Shown: positions 1-12,689, counted from the first letter of the stretch. The stretch: 44,623 nt of DNA from Euprymna scolopes (GCA_024364805.1 CM044495.1:73297215-73341837); one strand, 5' to 3'. The notes: a model not told the origin generated them from the sequence alone. A program made the numbers and translations.

Positions 1-29
<29 letters not shown>
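1..29. repeat. (TA)n microsatellite at window start
   Basis: Pure TA dinucleotide run reaching the window edge. The other end of the window also finishes in a TA run (from 44594), so both borders lie inside simple repeats. Confidence 0.95.
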
Positions 30-31
<2 letters not shown>

Positions 32-2990
32 CGTAAAATGTATTATAAAAAGAAAGAAAATATTTTATTCGAATAAAATATATGAATACGTTTCCTATTA
101 AGAACGATGATTAAGGCAATAAGAATGTGAAGTTTTATAACCGACTAATAATTTAATATTGTAAAAAAACATTAAAACCAAATAAAACAGATAAGTCTAA
201 ATCTGTTTCAATTTCTGAATACCTTCTCCCGTTTACAGCGGCTTCTCCACGTACGTTTGTAACTATAGTCGACACATATGTAAAGAGAAAAGAACAAAAA
301 TGTCCCCAAATTCATACCGTACAGTATTTGCATCAGACGACACTGATGTAGGTAAATTACGCGTCATCGAGAGAGATTTTTAAAAATCGCGTAGTGACGA
401 CCGAACCGAACTCGCATGGTGCGACGCGCATGTATTAAAATCTGCAAACCCGAGATGCAGTCGTTAGTTGAAAATGCCATGAAGAACTGCATTTTATTTC
501 AACTAAAAAAAGGAGAATCTTTATTTTGTTTTTGTTTTTTTGCGATACTTTCGTGTTGAACGTCGTGTAGGACATCGCCACAAAAAAGATATTAATAAAA
601 TATGAATTGGCCTTACTCGTTTCATTGCTATATATCTTAATTTGATTCAGTCTGCATTGGTCTATTACGCCTCTGCATTGTATTGTCTTTTATAATACAC
701 TTTTATTAATTCACTAAAATTGATTTAACCCAAACATTAACCTCTTGCATAAAAAACTCTTATTTTCACGAATCTAAAATCTTGATTCAGCTTACCTGAA
801 CAAATATAAAACCAGTAGTTTCACAGCCATCTATATTTGCGCAATACAATGATATCAAATGTCTAGAGAATTAAAAAAAAAACATGCATGCTTTTTAAAA
901 ATCAATCATCGATCGAAGCTGAACATGAATCATTTTATTATGTGTATGTTAAACGGCTGTAGCAATACGCCGGAAACGAGACATGCCCTGTCTCCTTCTA
1001 TTTTATTCAAATCCATTACGTAATGAATATAAACATGTTTGTAACAAAACAATAACATTTAATGGACAGGTATTTGCTGTTTAATAAATTATTGAAGTTT
1101 TGCATAATAGATTTTGGTAGACATTAACCGTCTCAACTTGCAAGAGCTAAAACGTAAAGTATTCGTATTTAGTTATGTGCAATCACTTTCACTCATATCA
1201 AAATATTCAAACTCTGGGAAATTCTCTTAAAGCTTCAAAAGAGAGGAGAAGCCGCCGTATAGTGCGTTGGGAAGTCATCAATAATCGACAATTGACTAGA
1301 ACGTCTGCTTCGGCTCGATGAGCGACGCACATAATTCATCTTAAGAACCAGCCGAGTGACAAGGATACGAATAACTCTTTTTACTTTAGTCAATATTGAG
1401 GACAGAATATCAGCTGCCCTGGCGCCTCCTTTAATAAGAAGACGCTTATATTATCGCTTCACTGGTAATACATTTTCTCATAGAAAGAGCTGTTAGTTTT
1501 ATGATGGAGAATGGTCGTTATATTCGCTTTCAACTAGATCAGCCGTCGAATATTAAATCATGAATTGTAATTATAATCATAGAAAAAAAATGATATTTTT
1601 ACTCATTTGCATTTACAGGAAAATTTTGACCTAACTCAGTTTAAATTTTAAAATCGATCAACAATTATGCTAGGTAATTTTACTCTGCAGTAGTAATTAT
1701 TAGGTTAGATACTGTGATTTTAACATGTGTCACGATAACCAAGCTGTACCCAAAATCATTACCATGAACAAGTGATGAAAGTTGATATATAGAACAGAAG
1801 TCAAATGCGGTAGACTAAACACGATGGTGACGATAGGAATGTATCGAGCAAATTAAAGTTTTCAGTAAGTTCTTCCTGGGTACCAATGCGAACAACTCCA
1901 AGACATGGATGAATTTTATAGTAAACGAATAAACTGTGTGAATTTTGCTGATATCTCTATCAAGCATTTTATATCTCCTATATAACATTTTGATTGCAGA
2001 AATTCCCCTCTGGACCAAAGTAACGTACGTTTCTAGCAACATATACCACATACAAATGTATTATGACTAGACTATTAGCAACTATTTTATGTAACTTTAG
2101 AGCGCTATTTTAGACACACTTATCATTATAAAAAAATACTACATGATATCCTATGAGCAACATTACAATCGCAACCACCTCTACAGGAAATGGGTCCTAC
2201 TTTCTCCGCTAAATATAAAATACCCATACCGCTTCCAGTCATCACCGGGAGGAATTCTGCATTTTGGGATAGATATTAGGTTTAATCCTTCGTAACTGGA
2301 TCATAGACTCATTGACATAACCTAATCTTTCTTTTTTCTCTTACAAAAAATAATGAAGTTTCCTAAGAATAATTCAGCTTCTTCTGGCTGGATGATCCCT
2401 TGCTATATTCCGGAATAACGGTATAACCATGCTAAACGAACGCTAATGTACCATTCATGCATCGCACCGCAATGACACATTATTTTGCCCTAGAGGTAAA
2501 TTGCTCGCTCGCCTGATTTATACCTTTATTTCAGTAATTAATTATACATTTTACAAACATAGTTACGTTTAGTTTTTAGGTAGTTCATGTGTATATCCTT
2601 AATTTTAATCTGCATGATCTACCTTATTCTCTCGCTGTATATATTCTTCCTAACTATCTCTCTCTCTCTCTCGTTCCGAAAGACAATTATTTCCGCTCTC
2701 GCTCGTTCACCTAACAATTTACAATTTTCGTACATAAATCACTTAGCTTTTCTAAAAAAAACATCTGTTGAGAAAAGAAATAACAATGAAAATTTCTTGA
2801 AACAAAACCGTACTTGTATCTAATAGTTTACGGTTAAAATAAAATCTTTTCTTTTAAAAATATTGATAAATAATTTGCGAAAATGTATTTAAAATATAAA
2901 CAAAACAATTATATTTAATTACTATAGCTCAGTGTTTGTTATTTTTATTTAGTTTATCTCTATTTTTTCCGGTTTGTTTGTTTCGAAATA
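30..2990. other. AT-rich stretch without recognisable gene
   Basis: No open frame here looks like a known protein, and I recognise no RNA gene or transposon. There are scattered poly-A/T runs and a short CT-rich run near 2657-2672. The short open frames (78 codons at most) have low-complexity, hydrophobic translations expected by chance in AT-rich DNA. Confidence 0.6.
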
Positions 2991-2994
2991 AGTC

Positions 2995-3090
2995 TGCGTC
3001 TGTTACTGCACTCTACTTCACCCGATGATTGTCGGTCGCGCTTTATAAATGATTGAAGGAATATCCTTAGAATCCGGCTCAAATTCCCCC
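2995..3090 (-). repeat. Dispersed repeat, third diverged copy of the 7.5/8.5-kb family
   Basis: This stretch resembles the repeat at 8518-8610 and the bases just outside it. Shared are TCTGCGTCTGTTAC, a following segment matching the GATAATTGCCGGT block, and a block ending GAATCCGG.TCAAAT. The preceding T-rich lead with ATTTTTTCCGGT is also shared with about 8465-8478. It is clearly more diverged than the 7.5/8.5-kb pair. The family is not one I can name. No coding potential is evident. Confidence 0.6.
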
Positions 3091-3099
3091 AAATTATCC

Positions 3100-4494
3100 G
3101 AAAATGGAAATTATCTATTTTTCTTATTTTTTTTGCTTCCATACATCAATTGCCAGACCTGCACGCATGTTTCCAAGTTCGGCTCTTGTTTTGGTTAAAA
3201 TTACCGATTTTTACACCGATTAACTACGCTCTCGTTTGTACATAAATGTTATTATATAAGGAATTTAATTCGGTTGAGTATTTTTTTTAAATTTTTTCTC
3301 AAGTCTGATTCTAGTGATTGCGCACACGTTAAGTTTTTTTTGTGTTTTCTTTTGGTGAGGTGATTTGTACCATTAGGTTCACCTCGAAAATTTTCTTAAG
3401 AATGGCTAAGTTTTCGATTAGGCTAATTAAGAAAATCGCATCCACCTTTTGCAGGGGTAAGTACTTATAGAGATATAGAGACTTGTATTATGCACTGTAA
3501 TTCACTGGCAGGTTGTACGCATGTGCGATAAACAAATCTACTTCTCTCCTACCGACATTTTTTTTGCATTTGCAGGTAGGTATGCTGACAACGATTATCA
3601 CGATTAAATTTGGGGGAATTATTTCTTCACATATACTCACACAATGAAAAAGGGGTTGTCTAATTCGAAAGCCGTTTTTTACATGGGGATGTTGGGGGTG
3701 GCTATTTCAAACGCCTTGTTAAGATAGGGAGGTTGGTGATGACTATTCCGACAGTTGTTATATTGGAAGTTTGCCTTCTAAACATACTCAAAGAAGTGAA
3801 GTGAAAAAGTCGTAATTGTTTTGTTTTACACGTTAAAAGAGACGATATGAAAATAAACTCTACTATATATACTAGTTGAAGAGTTGAAAAAAAAAGATGG
3901 AAGGCTTCAACAAAAAACGGAAATAGCTAGGACTACTACCAGTTATTTACCTCACTCTAAACAGTCCGTATTCAAGGAGAATCCCTTACCTCAAAAACTT
4001 CTGTTTTTACTTTTCATCATTATTCTAATGAACTATTTTTCGCAATTTTATTAATTCATACTGATTTACGCATTCCCTTAATTGCTTTTTTTTCATGAAA
4101 TAAAAGATTACCTGCATGCTATCGCCCAAAACCAGTATGAATCCCAAGTTAAAGCCAGATTATTTCATATCGGGCCACGGCCGCTAGTGTCCGCAATTAT
4201 TCAGTGACGGTAGTGACGACCACCGACAACGAAGTTTACTTTTTTGTGAGAGGCAGGCTTCCATCAGGCAACTCCTGTTAACGGTATATGCTAGTAAATA
4301 AATAGGTTTTAATAATTATTTTTGACTTTATAAATAAATTAAATAAAAACCCTGCAGAATACGAAGCGACGACGCCTTGTATGATCTTTCTGCATAAAAA
4401 GAAACGAAACTCGCCACCGGATGATTTGCAAAGTCAACGTCATTCAGCAACAAAGAACCAAAGGAACATTTTATTCATATGTTTTAGCTATACT
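3100..4494. other. AT-rich stretch without recognisable gene
   Basis: No protein family, RNA gene or mobile element is recognised. A short open run near 3401-3470 ends in a pyrimidine-rich tract plus CAG and GGTAAGTA, which resembles splice signals. It encodes only about 20 residues with no family resemblance, so I do not call an exon. A small inverted repeat (GAGGTGA / TTCACCTC) lies near 3357-3387. Confidence 0.5.
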
Positions 4495-4495
4495 C

Positions 4496-5525
4496 TTTTT
4501 TTTTACATGGGGGTCACCACTTATAAAGGCCCGAAGGCCCGAAGGCCACTCAGGGATAAGGGTTATGCGTGTACAGTAATCAATGAGATAGTATTGTAGT
4601 AATCAGTAGTATTGGCGGTTTTGATAGAGTGTCTTACTTAAGGTGGCGGTTTGTCAGGAGTTTGTTTATGTTGTCCTTGAAGACGTCCAAGTTGTAGACA
4701 GGTGGGAAGCAGGCAAGCGGCAGAGAGTTCCACTGGCGTGCAGTTCTAAGAAAGAAGCTTTGCTCATGGAATCAACGTTAGGATTAAGGCACAAATAAAG
4801 AGTGGGCAAAATTATTGACAGTAGTTTCAGCCAGACGGATGTTTCTCGTGAAAGATTGGCGAGAGGGGACGAAGGATTGGAGCTCAGACGAGCACCTGCC
4901 ATGGAAATAACGATAAAACAAAGACAGGCTCGCAACATCTCTTCTGTGGGAGAGAGGTTGCAGGGAAGAGAAAAGGGCATCCCCACTAAACCAGGAAGTC
5001 TATTTTGTACTCTGTCAAGGCAGGATAGGTTGTTTTTAGCAGCTCCTTCCCAGATGTGGCAGCAGTACTCCATCCTTGGACATAATTGGCTTTTATACAG
5101 ATAGGCAATTGCATTAGTAGTGAGATATCTTCTGGAGCGGTAGAAGGATCCCACCATTTTCCCAGAGTCCCTGGCAACAGGCTTGATGTACGTGTTCCAT
5201 TTCAGATCAGGAGTAAAGGTCAAACCCAGAAGCTTGCCAAAACATGAATCCTCCCCCAAGACGAGAGCCATCCATTTCAATTGATGCCAGATGGGGATCA
5301 GAGCGTTGATGATATAAAGATAGAAGCTTGGTTTTGGATGCATTAAAAGTGACCAGCCACCTCATCCCCCATTGTACCACGCGCTCAATATCAGAAGACA
5401 GAGAATTAGAGAGAACTTTGTCATTTACGGCCTTTGATGTGTTGCCATAGATGGTCGTGTCATCGGCATAGATGTCAACGAATGATTTAAGTATGTGTTT
5501 TGGGAGATTATTGAATCTAATACTC
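4496..5525 (-). mobile_element. 5'-truncated Jockey/CR1-like LINE, RT C-terminal half and 3' end
   Basis: Read on the minus strand, this is the distal half of a non-LTR retrotransposon reverse transcriptase. It starts near 5525 with an INDLP-like segment, followed by the catalytic motif YADDTTIYGN (about 5450-5480), VQWGMRWLVTFNASKTKL, then LLGLTFTPDLKWNTYI, MEYCCHIWEGA and LDRVQNRL. The same blocks occur in the same order in the LINE at 41822-43174. It ends in a 3' UTR and an A-tail, seen as the T run at 4496-4504, preceded in element sense by CCCCCATGT. Frameshifts break the frame: the YADD part and the LLGLTF part lie in different frames. The upstream RT palm and any endonuclease are absent, as is usual for 5'-truncated insertions. 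It cannot make a working enzyme. Confidence 0.85.
4526..4550. repeat. Short CCCGAAGG iteration in the LINE 3' UTR
   Basis: A small direct repeat of CCCGAAGG lies just inside the 3' end of the minus-strand LINE. It may be a family feature of its 3' UTR; the other two full 3' ends in this window (20.1 and 43.1 kb) lack it. Confidence 0.5.
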
Positions 5526-5529
5526 AAAC

Positions 5530-7130
5530 AAAGGTAGACAAAACAATGAAACGCGAAACCCACGTAAAAAGGAACGCAGTAAGCTCTATGAATAATGCAT
5601 TCTATTTTTACTGACCGCATATCTTAAACAATTATGAACCAGTAATCAATATAACATACAATGTTAAACGTAATTTCAACTCAGATATTTAGAATGTCAA
5701 CGTAATAATCTTATTTTACTTTACATATTTAGTTATATTTAGTTTTAATAAAGCATTTTGGCTTATTCTCACGCTGGCTTCTAGATGAAGACCTTCATGA
5801 TATTTACATTGCTTCCAAATGTCTATGCAGCGTTCCAGGAGTAATGTACTTGCATATCAAGAAAATTAAAATTTAACATTGCAATATAGGTTATATTAGA
5901 CAAGAAGAATACAACAAACAGTACAAATCTACTATCGGAAGAAAAAAAAACATCCACATTGACATTCATATAAGACACGGATTTTACAGTATAAATGTAG
6001 CAAGTTCTGTAGAGTACGTCTAAAAAAATCATTAGTTATCAAAAGAAAAAGCATAGAATCATAGCAAAATAAAAATATTCCAGGATTTTTAGCCTATTAA
6101 GAATGGACAGGATTTTACTAAGAATTTGTGCTTTATTTTAAATTGACGATTGAATATTGAATATTATTTGTTTAATTTTAATTTTAATTCCTATTAATTC
6201 TTATCAATCGCCAACTCTGTATCAAACGGATAACATAGTACTTACTTCGCTGCCCATTATCATAAACAGTATTCATACAACATTTCAGGTGATTGAATTA
6301 GTAGGTTTCAGAAAACAATTTTCATTTAAATATTACCCCCAACTGGTTCATAACGGTGTTTGAATCTGATACAATAATACTTAGTTCACTGCAGTTTCTA
6401 ATAAAAAGACGCCCATAAAAAAAATTATAGACATATCGATCAAATATTAGCCAAGAAGAATTCGAACACAATAACTAACAACTCGGCAAACAGATTAATT
6501 TAAATAAAAATAGTACTGATAATAATTGGTGCGAGAAAAGGTCACAATCTTTAAATATATAACATAGATATTGTATTTATTTTACATAAATACTAGTAGC
6601 ATGACCCGACATTGTCTGCGAGTAATGCTGATCAACGAATGTTTTACACTCCTGTATATTTACGCTTTGCATGGTAGCCCACAAGAACTTCATCCACAAT
6701 ACATTGTAGTCTGCATTGTACTGTAAAAACCTACTGTTTGTGTTTGTAAATTATGTTTAAATATATTATGATTTGGTAAATATTTAAAATGCAGAAGTCA
6801 AGTATCATGCTTCAAGTGTCCTCTAAACTAGAACATTTATTTCGAACGCTCCCTTGTCATATCAAAGAACCTATTGTTGATTTTATATGCGTCGGTTTAC
6901 TGCTTCTGTGGTTATAATGGCTTGAATTTAAGTTCAAAATGAAAAAGTTAAGTAGCATTGTGAAATTGTGTCGGCTCTTTCGACTTGTGTGTTAATAAAA
7001 CTTCTAAAACCCATTTGTTATTTTAGCCTGCATAAGTTGTTTACTTTGATCAAAATAGCAAGTTCCATCTTTCATCAGATTATTTCAAATATCGATTTTC
7101 GATCATTTTCAAAGACATTCCGATAGAAAC
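5530..7130. other. AT-rich stretch without recognisable gene
   Basis: I see no protein family, RNA gene or clear transposon. The short open frames have low-complexity translations. The right part (about 6890-7160) may be the body of the RTE-type element whose 3' end follows, but I cannot show this. Confidence 0.5.
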
Positions 7131-7160
7131 GTGTCTAAGAACACTGCAAGATATATAATG

Positions 7161-7265
7161 TACATCTGTGTGAAATTTCATAAAAATCGGCCCAGCCGTT
7201 TTCGAGTTCGTGGGGAACAGATTCACACACACACACATACACACACAACGTTCCTTTTATAAAAT
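7161..7265 (+). mobile_element. RTE-type LINE (or RTE-mobilised SINE) 3' end
   Basis: The block GTGAAATTTCATAAAAATCG followed by GCCCAGCCGTTTTCGAG, then a CA-rich run (ACACACACATACACACACA) and CCTTTTATAAAATGG, has the layout of the conserved 3' terminus of many invertebrate RTE-clade LINEs and the SINEs they move. No RTE coding sequence is visible upstream, so this is a strongly 5'-truncated copy or a SINE. The family assignment rests on remembered consensus features, not on a search. Confidence 0.65.
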
Positions 7266-7539
7266 GGAAAAGATTCAAAGGCTATTACAAAAGGAAAGCC
7301 CCTCAGATTTGAACATTAAAAATTCTAAGATCTACGGAGACGAGTGAGGTAACATTTAAAGTAACAACTTTTTCTGCTTCAGACATAATTTTTACTAATA
7401 GTCAATACAAGTGTGAATGGATTTTGGCGCCGAGTTAAATGAGACAGCTTTTCTCTGGTGCACGTGCATGGCAGGCATTGCTTTCTGAGAGTGTCATGAC
7501 GACAATATATATAAAATGGAGAAATTAATGTAAATAATG

Positions 7540-7632
7540 GGTACTCTTGCATAATTTGACACGAATTTCCGTGAATTCCCGTCGAGCATGGATTGGGCGA
7601 GACCGGCAATCATCGGTGTCAGCCGAGCGTTG
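7540..7632 (+). repeat. Inverted repeat arm A of an unnamed dispersed repeat
   Basis: About 93 bp running from GTACTCTTGCATAATTTGAC to AGCCGAGCGT. It is close to the reverse complement of 8518-8610, by eye roughly 85% alike. Shared blocks are GTGAATTCCCGTC, AGCATGGAT, ACCGGCAAT and ATCGGTGT. Similarity stops abruptly inward of the GAGCGT. It lies about 275 bp after the RTE-type 3' end. Confidence 0.8.
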
Positions 7633-7679
7633 TTCAAATGTTGAAACGCTAGCTCGACATTTTATTTTTTTTTATTTTA

Positions 7680-7803
7680 TTTTTTTCTGTTATGTTTTTA
7701 GTAATTTTTAAGGTGATATTAAGGAGGTGGAGGTTACTTTTTATTTTATGATTAATTGCTTATTTATTATTTATTTATTTATTTATTATTATTATTATTA
7801 TTA

Positions 7804-7838
<35 letters not shown>

Positions 7839-7840
7839 TT
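7680..7840. repeat. T-rich tract and (ATT)n microsatellite
   Basis: Long T-rich tract followed by TATT then ATT iterations (7761-7840). Any leucine-rich translation here is a by-product of the repeat. Confidence 0.9.
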
Positions 7841-8517
7841 TAATTGGATTTTTGGAAGTTTTATTAACCAGTGAGAAGCGCTATCTAAATGGAAGCAAAC
7901 GATATTCGAATTGGAAGAAAGGGACTAAATCAACAAAAAAAGAAATGAAAAGAAAAACTGACAAACAAATGTATTTTCAAACTCGCCAAACAGAAAAATG
8001 GCAGGCAAGAAAATAAATCTATACATGTTAGAAAAAGAAATGACAACATCGATGCAGACAATCTTATATTGCCAGGAGAAGAAATCGCTATCCCCAAAAA
8101 ATAAGGTGCCACAATTGTAAAAATTATGTTTACTTAAGAAAAAAATCGTGTGTAAAGGATGGTTTCCTCTGAAGATGTACAAATGGACAGTGCCCCCAAA
8201 AGAACTTAACTGAACAATAATTCTAGAAACAAAACAAGAAAAATACGGTTACAAAAAAGAAAACAAAGCAAAACAAAAACTTATACTTACACCTAACAAT
8301 TACACCGTTAAAAACCTTTTCTTGGAGAAAAAACAAAACAAACTTTCTGGTGATAAATTTTTGCAAAAAAAAAAAATAAATAAATACTAAAGTGAAATAA
8401 ACATATATTCTATTTTTAAGGTATTTTTTTTTTGTTTTGGTTAGTTTTGATTATTTGCTTTTGTATTTTTTCCGGTGTGTTTTGTTTTTTGTTTTTTCAT
8501 CAGACTGCGTCTGTTAC

Positions 8518-8610
8518 GACGCTCGGCTTACACCGATAATTGCCGGTATTGCCCGATCCATGCTTGACGGGAATTCACGAGAATCCGGGTCAAATCATGC
8601 AAGAGTACCA
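8518..8610 (-). repeat. Inverted repeat arm B of an unnamed dispersed repeat
   Basis: Reverse-complement partner of 7540-7632, separated by about 885 bp. Inward of the shared block it continues with GACTGCGTCTGTTAC and a T-rich segment with ATTTTTTCCGGT, which is also found at the 3.0-kb copy but not in arm A. The two arms could be the ends of one ~1.07-kb inverted-repeat element, or two independent copies in opposite orientation. The differing inner edges favour the second reading. Confidence 0.8.
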
Positions 8611-8708
8611 AATAATGCATAAGTTCAACTATCATAACAATGCAATCTGTAATCACATATGATACATTAAGTGGAATATAAATAAAAGGCATTACTTTTA
8701 GAACGGTA

Positions 8709-8711
<3 letters not shown>

Positions 8712-8765
<54 letters not shown>

Positions 8766-8880
8766 GGAGAGAGGGAAAGACGGAGAGACAGACGGACAGA
8801 GGCAGAGAGACAGAGGTAAAAACATGGATATAGAGAGACAGAAATATGAGAGGGATATATATATATATATATATATATAG
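8712..8880. repeat. (TA)n / (GA)n compound microsatellite
   Basis: TA run (about 8712-8744), then GA-rich imperfect repeat, then a second TA run (8855-8879). Confidence 0.95.
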
Positions 8881-8884
8881 TGTT

Positions 8885-11135
8885 TAATTATTATCGTAAG
8901 AAAATAATTATCTAAATATATATAGTTGGCATGGATCATTGTGTGCATTGCATGAAATGTTCTAATTGAAAGCTATATAATGCGCAGTAGACGTGAATAC
9001 GCAGTATAGGAAAACAGAAAAATATTGGTACAGAAGAAAAATATGAATCGATGAGGATAATAATGTGATATTTCTGCTACATAAAATTTATTTCCCTGTC
9101 GTAAAAAAAGCAATACCATAATTATCATTTCGGGAAGAATATTTCGCATAGTGAACGTTAGTTATATGCGCGTTTTTATTCGTTTTGAAGTAATAATAAA
9201 CATTTTACTTCACCTTTAAGTTTTACAATGAACTCAGTATTTAATATTGTTTATAAAACTATGAGGCATATTTTCTAAAGGTTCGAAAAATCACTCATGT
9301 GTTTTTAAAACATTATTAATCCCTGTTTTGCACTCATTTTTATTGTTTCAAAAGATCCGTATATTTCGTTCAAAATCAGATGAAAAATTAAAACTGAACA
9401 CCTAGTTAATTCTTTTACTCTCTTTTTATAATCATATATTATTCTATTTAAAATCATTAGTAGCAATTTGAATCTTCAATACTGATTGGTTAAACAGAGC
9501 TGATAGGTGAGAATATAACAGAATATAAAGATTTTATGTACGATATAAAAACATTATTTTTTTAGGAATATCTCCATTATCCCAGTAGTTATAAGAGCAA
9601 TCGGAATAATGAAGAGACTTTCAAGTACCACGTGACATGGTGAAGCAAGTGCAAGGGGTATACAACCAATTGCACATTAAGAACCAGTTAGATTTTTTTT
9701 AAATATCTCTTTGCTTGATTACATGTTTGACAACTATAAAAATTGATTAGAACATTTTAATAAAACAGCGTGTATGGAACGATGAGATAGACTAATACTC
9801 AACTTATTTGTTAAATATAATAAACTGGATGTATTTTAAACTGCATTCAGTTGTATATATAAGTATTAATACATTATGGATTAAAACAAAAACAATAAAT
9901 GAATATTCAGAAAATAATAAATGGAGTAAGATAATGCAGAAAAGCAGTGGTATTTGTTAAAAAACAAATGAACTGAATAAACTTTAAAAGCTGACTGAAA
10001 TGTCAGGTTTATTGATTACGCGAATTTAAGTGATATTTACAATAACCATCTTATCTTGGTTAATATATTCATAGGTTTTGGCCAATGGGATCTCAAACTA
10101 TTTTTAGATAAATACTTTGAAAATAAGGAAACGTATAGACAAGTGATTCCTATCCAGGAACCACAGTTACATCTAGGTGTCTGTTTTACAATACTTTGAC
10201 ACAATGAGCTTCGAAAGAATTTCTTCGCTTGTACTTTTAAACGTAAATCCACCTTACAAAGTCGATCAGGAAAAATCAGTAAATCAAGGGATAACCAAAC
10301 TATCTTCTATTTTTGAACCGCTTAGCTTTCGAATCTCTTCATCTATCTGTTTTATCGAGTGTAGCAAAATAGAAACATTTTATCTTACGTAATAAAATAT
10401 ATTGCCTCGCAACTCTCAACTTAGAACATCTTGTATAAATCTGACCCCAAATTAAAAATAAGCACTTACGTACAATTTTACCGACTTGGTTTGTGTTAAA
10501 CACAAAAGTTTAACAAATATCTAAAAAAAAAAAAAGAATGCATACTACACTATAAACTCTAATGTCTTAAATTATTGCTTCTGGTAACTCTACTATTATA
10601 GAAAAAAGAACTTTGATAGGTGCGTGTGAGCTCGTTCACATGAAGATACCGGATCTGTCTTAGAGTGTTTCTAAGTCTTGTTTCGGAATGTGTCAAAGTA
10701 TCGAGAATCCATAATCGAAACAAATCGATTCAAGAAAGGAGTCTGATTTTGAACAGAGTCTACACTTTTATACAACTTAACATAACTATTACATTTCAGA
10801 AGTTTTCTAACGCACAAGCAGAAAAGCGAAACAAATCTAATAAAATGTAAATTCTTTTTATGAGACATGTTTGAGTTCGAAAGAAATGTTTATTCTTATA
10901 GCACAATTGAACAATGATACGTTGCGTTTGTACGGTTAACTTTAATTCAAGTGATTATGTGCAAATCTATTTAATTATAAAACTCAAATGACAGTGTAAC
11001 AAGTGATGTAACTCGGTTTACGACATCTGGTTGCGCATGTGCGCATAAACATTAACCCATAACAATATAAACAAATCAACACAACTCTCTTCTTTTGCAG
11101 ATTTTGACCTGCGCACTGAAATATTAATGTTATTA
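8885..11135. other. AT-rich stretch without recognisable gene
   Basis: No recognisable coding, RNA or mobile sequence. The short open frames (71 codons or fewer) overlap on both strands and show no conserved motif. Confidence 0.55.
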
Positions 11136-11139
11136 TTTC

Positions 11140-11495
11140 GAAATTATTATTTAACATAGGAAGGTTGACGTGTTTCACAACTATGCTTTATTACAACTAT
11201 ACTGTTGCAATTTTCTTATAAATAAATCAACTTTGACACATTGACAACATATTGTTTTACTGTGTACGTTTTCAGCGCCCTAATTGTATTTATTTCGCGT
11301 TTAAATTATCTAAATAAGCAATCGTTGATACTTTCTGCGTGTTTTATACATCGTTTATTACATCATGCATAAGTTATTTTAACGCAATTTTCTTACAAAT
11401 AAATCTACTTTAACTTTTGACAACCATAAAAGAATTTTACAACATGTACGTTTTCAGCGTCCCAATTTTTTTCGCGTTTAAATTACACGATATAT
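11140..11495. repeat. Two diverged tandem copies of a ~177-bp unit
   Basis: Unit 1 (about 11140-11317) and unit 2 (about 11318-11495) share, in order, GCAATTTTCTTAnAAATAAAT, a CTTTGACA/TTTTGACAAC block, GTACGTTTTCAGCG and TTTCGCGTTTAAATTA. The anchor GCAATTTTCTTA recurs 177 bp apart (11207 and 11384). A short piece, CATTAACC(C)TATAA, occurs before unit 1 (about 11050) and after unit 2 (about 11514), so the duplicated tract may once have been longer. No protein is encoded. Confidence 0.75.
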
Positions 11496-11499
11496 CAAA

Positions 11500-12175
11500 A
11501 TTTGAATAGTGCACATTAACCTATAATTATGGCAAACCACTTATAAATCAGTGGCTGTAAGTTTTTTTTTTAAATTAATAATTATACACAGAACGACTCA
11601 TAGAAACCTATCTATATTCTTTTTTCATTTTAATATACTTTCACAGAAATTTCACAGAAATGTTTCTGTTATGTCACAAAAACTATTTTCTTTACGTCAC
11701 AAGTGTCGCGCTCCTAATTCCGAATGCGATATGCTGTCAGCTGTGAAGTAAAAATATACTAACAAGGATAATAAATTTGGAGTTTGGCAGCGAAACATCT
11801 GTAAGCATTACATTAAAACGTTAGTACAATCAAGCAAAAGAAATGGGGGAATGTAATTAAAGAATCTGGAAGGTCAATGGAACAACTTCTAAAGAAGAAT
11901 GCTTACCAGTACACGTGGACATCTTCATAAATCTGTAAGAGTTTGCTCTTTTTCGGATAAGTCAATGTTAGTAATGTCGATGGCGGCATCAGTGCACAGA
12001 ATCTCTTCAAACACATTATATTTAAATGCTAGTAAAACACGCACATTAAACATTACAGTGATGTGGCAATAGTTTGAGCTTGGCGGTCAGTAAAGGACTT
12101 GTCGAGCAACAAAATTGTCGGTATATGCGAATGATAGGTTGGTAGGAAAATAGCATACCTTCAAGTGTGCCTAAC
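11500..12175. other. Stretch without recognisable gene
   Basis: I see no protein family or RNA gene. It lies between the tandem duplication and a LINE scrap; part could be further decayed LINE sequence that I cannot read. Confidence 0.5.
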
Positions 12176-12179
12176 TTCT

Positions 12180-12480
12180 AGAACCATAGAAGATGGTAAC
12201 CTTCTCTCTATGTTTTCTAATATCTTCTACGCATGTGTATCAATTCATGTGAATGTTAAATACATAATTTTACTGAAAATGTTATTGGTATTTGTTTAAT
12301 GGAAGGGGTTTCGTCTTACTAGCATTAAATGATAAATACCATTTATGCCCCAAATCCAGTACAAACGTATTTGCAAAATTCTTAAACATTGCCGTCCATA
12401 TATGCATATTCATTTCTCCGCATGTATGCTATAGAGCGTGCTGCCATTATCATGTTCAATAGGGAATTCATTTGTGAATA
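12180..12480 (-). mobile_element. Decayed LINE reverse transcriptase scrap
   Basis: On the minus strand, two landmarks of the same LINE type as the 21.5-23.6 kb copy can be read in order. A TLYNMHA segment (about 12425-12450) corresponds to the residues after the catalytic YADD box, and FNASKTK (about 12312-12335) follows. The plus-strand words TCTTACTAGCATTAAATG and ATAGAGCG recur at 22173-22200 and 22300. The frame is broken and nothing outside these landmarks is readable, so ends are approximate. Confidence 0.6.
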
Positions 12481-12689
12481 TCTAGAACAATGACGAGTTT
12501 TTACACACAACCACATTAATGAGTTGTTGTTTGGTCAGAAAAGACAACTGAGAGTTTTTACTTGTTTAATATGGATCTCATATAAAGGGTTTACCCAGTA
12601 AGGCCGTACAATTTAATTTACATAAATGATTATTAGTCTTGTTTATGTTATGTATTTAGAGATAATCCTTAGGAAAGGTGCTTAGAAAA

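Noticed and set aside
2915-2940. tRNA-like box A (TATAGCTCAGTG)
   Set aside because: No box B at the right distance and no cloverleaf.
3401-3475. Short exon with apparent splice acceptor and donor (TTTTGCAG, GGTAAGTA)
   Set aside because: Only about 20 codons, no family resemblance, and such words are expected by chance.
8405-8520. Hammerhead ribozyme core (CTGATGA on the minus strand)
   Set aside because: No complementary stem II and no correctly placed GAAA and cleavage triplet.
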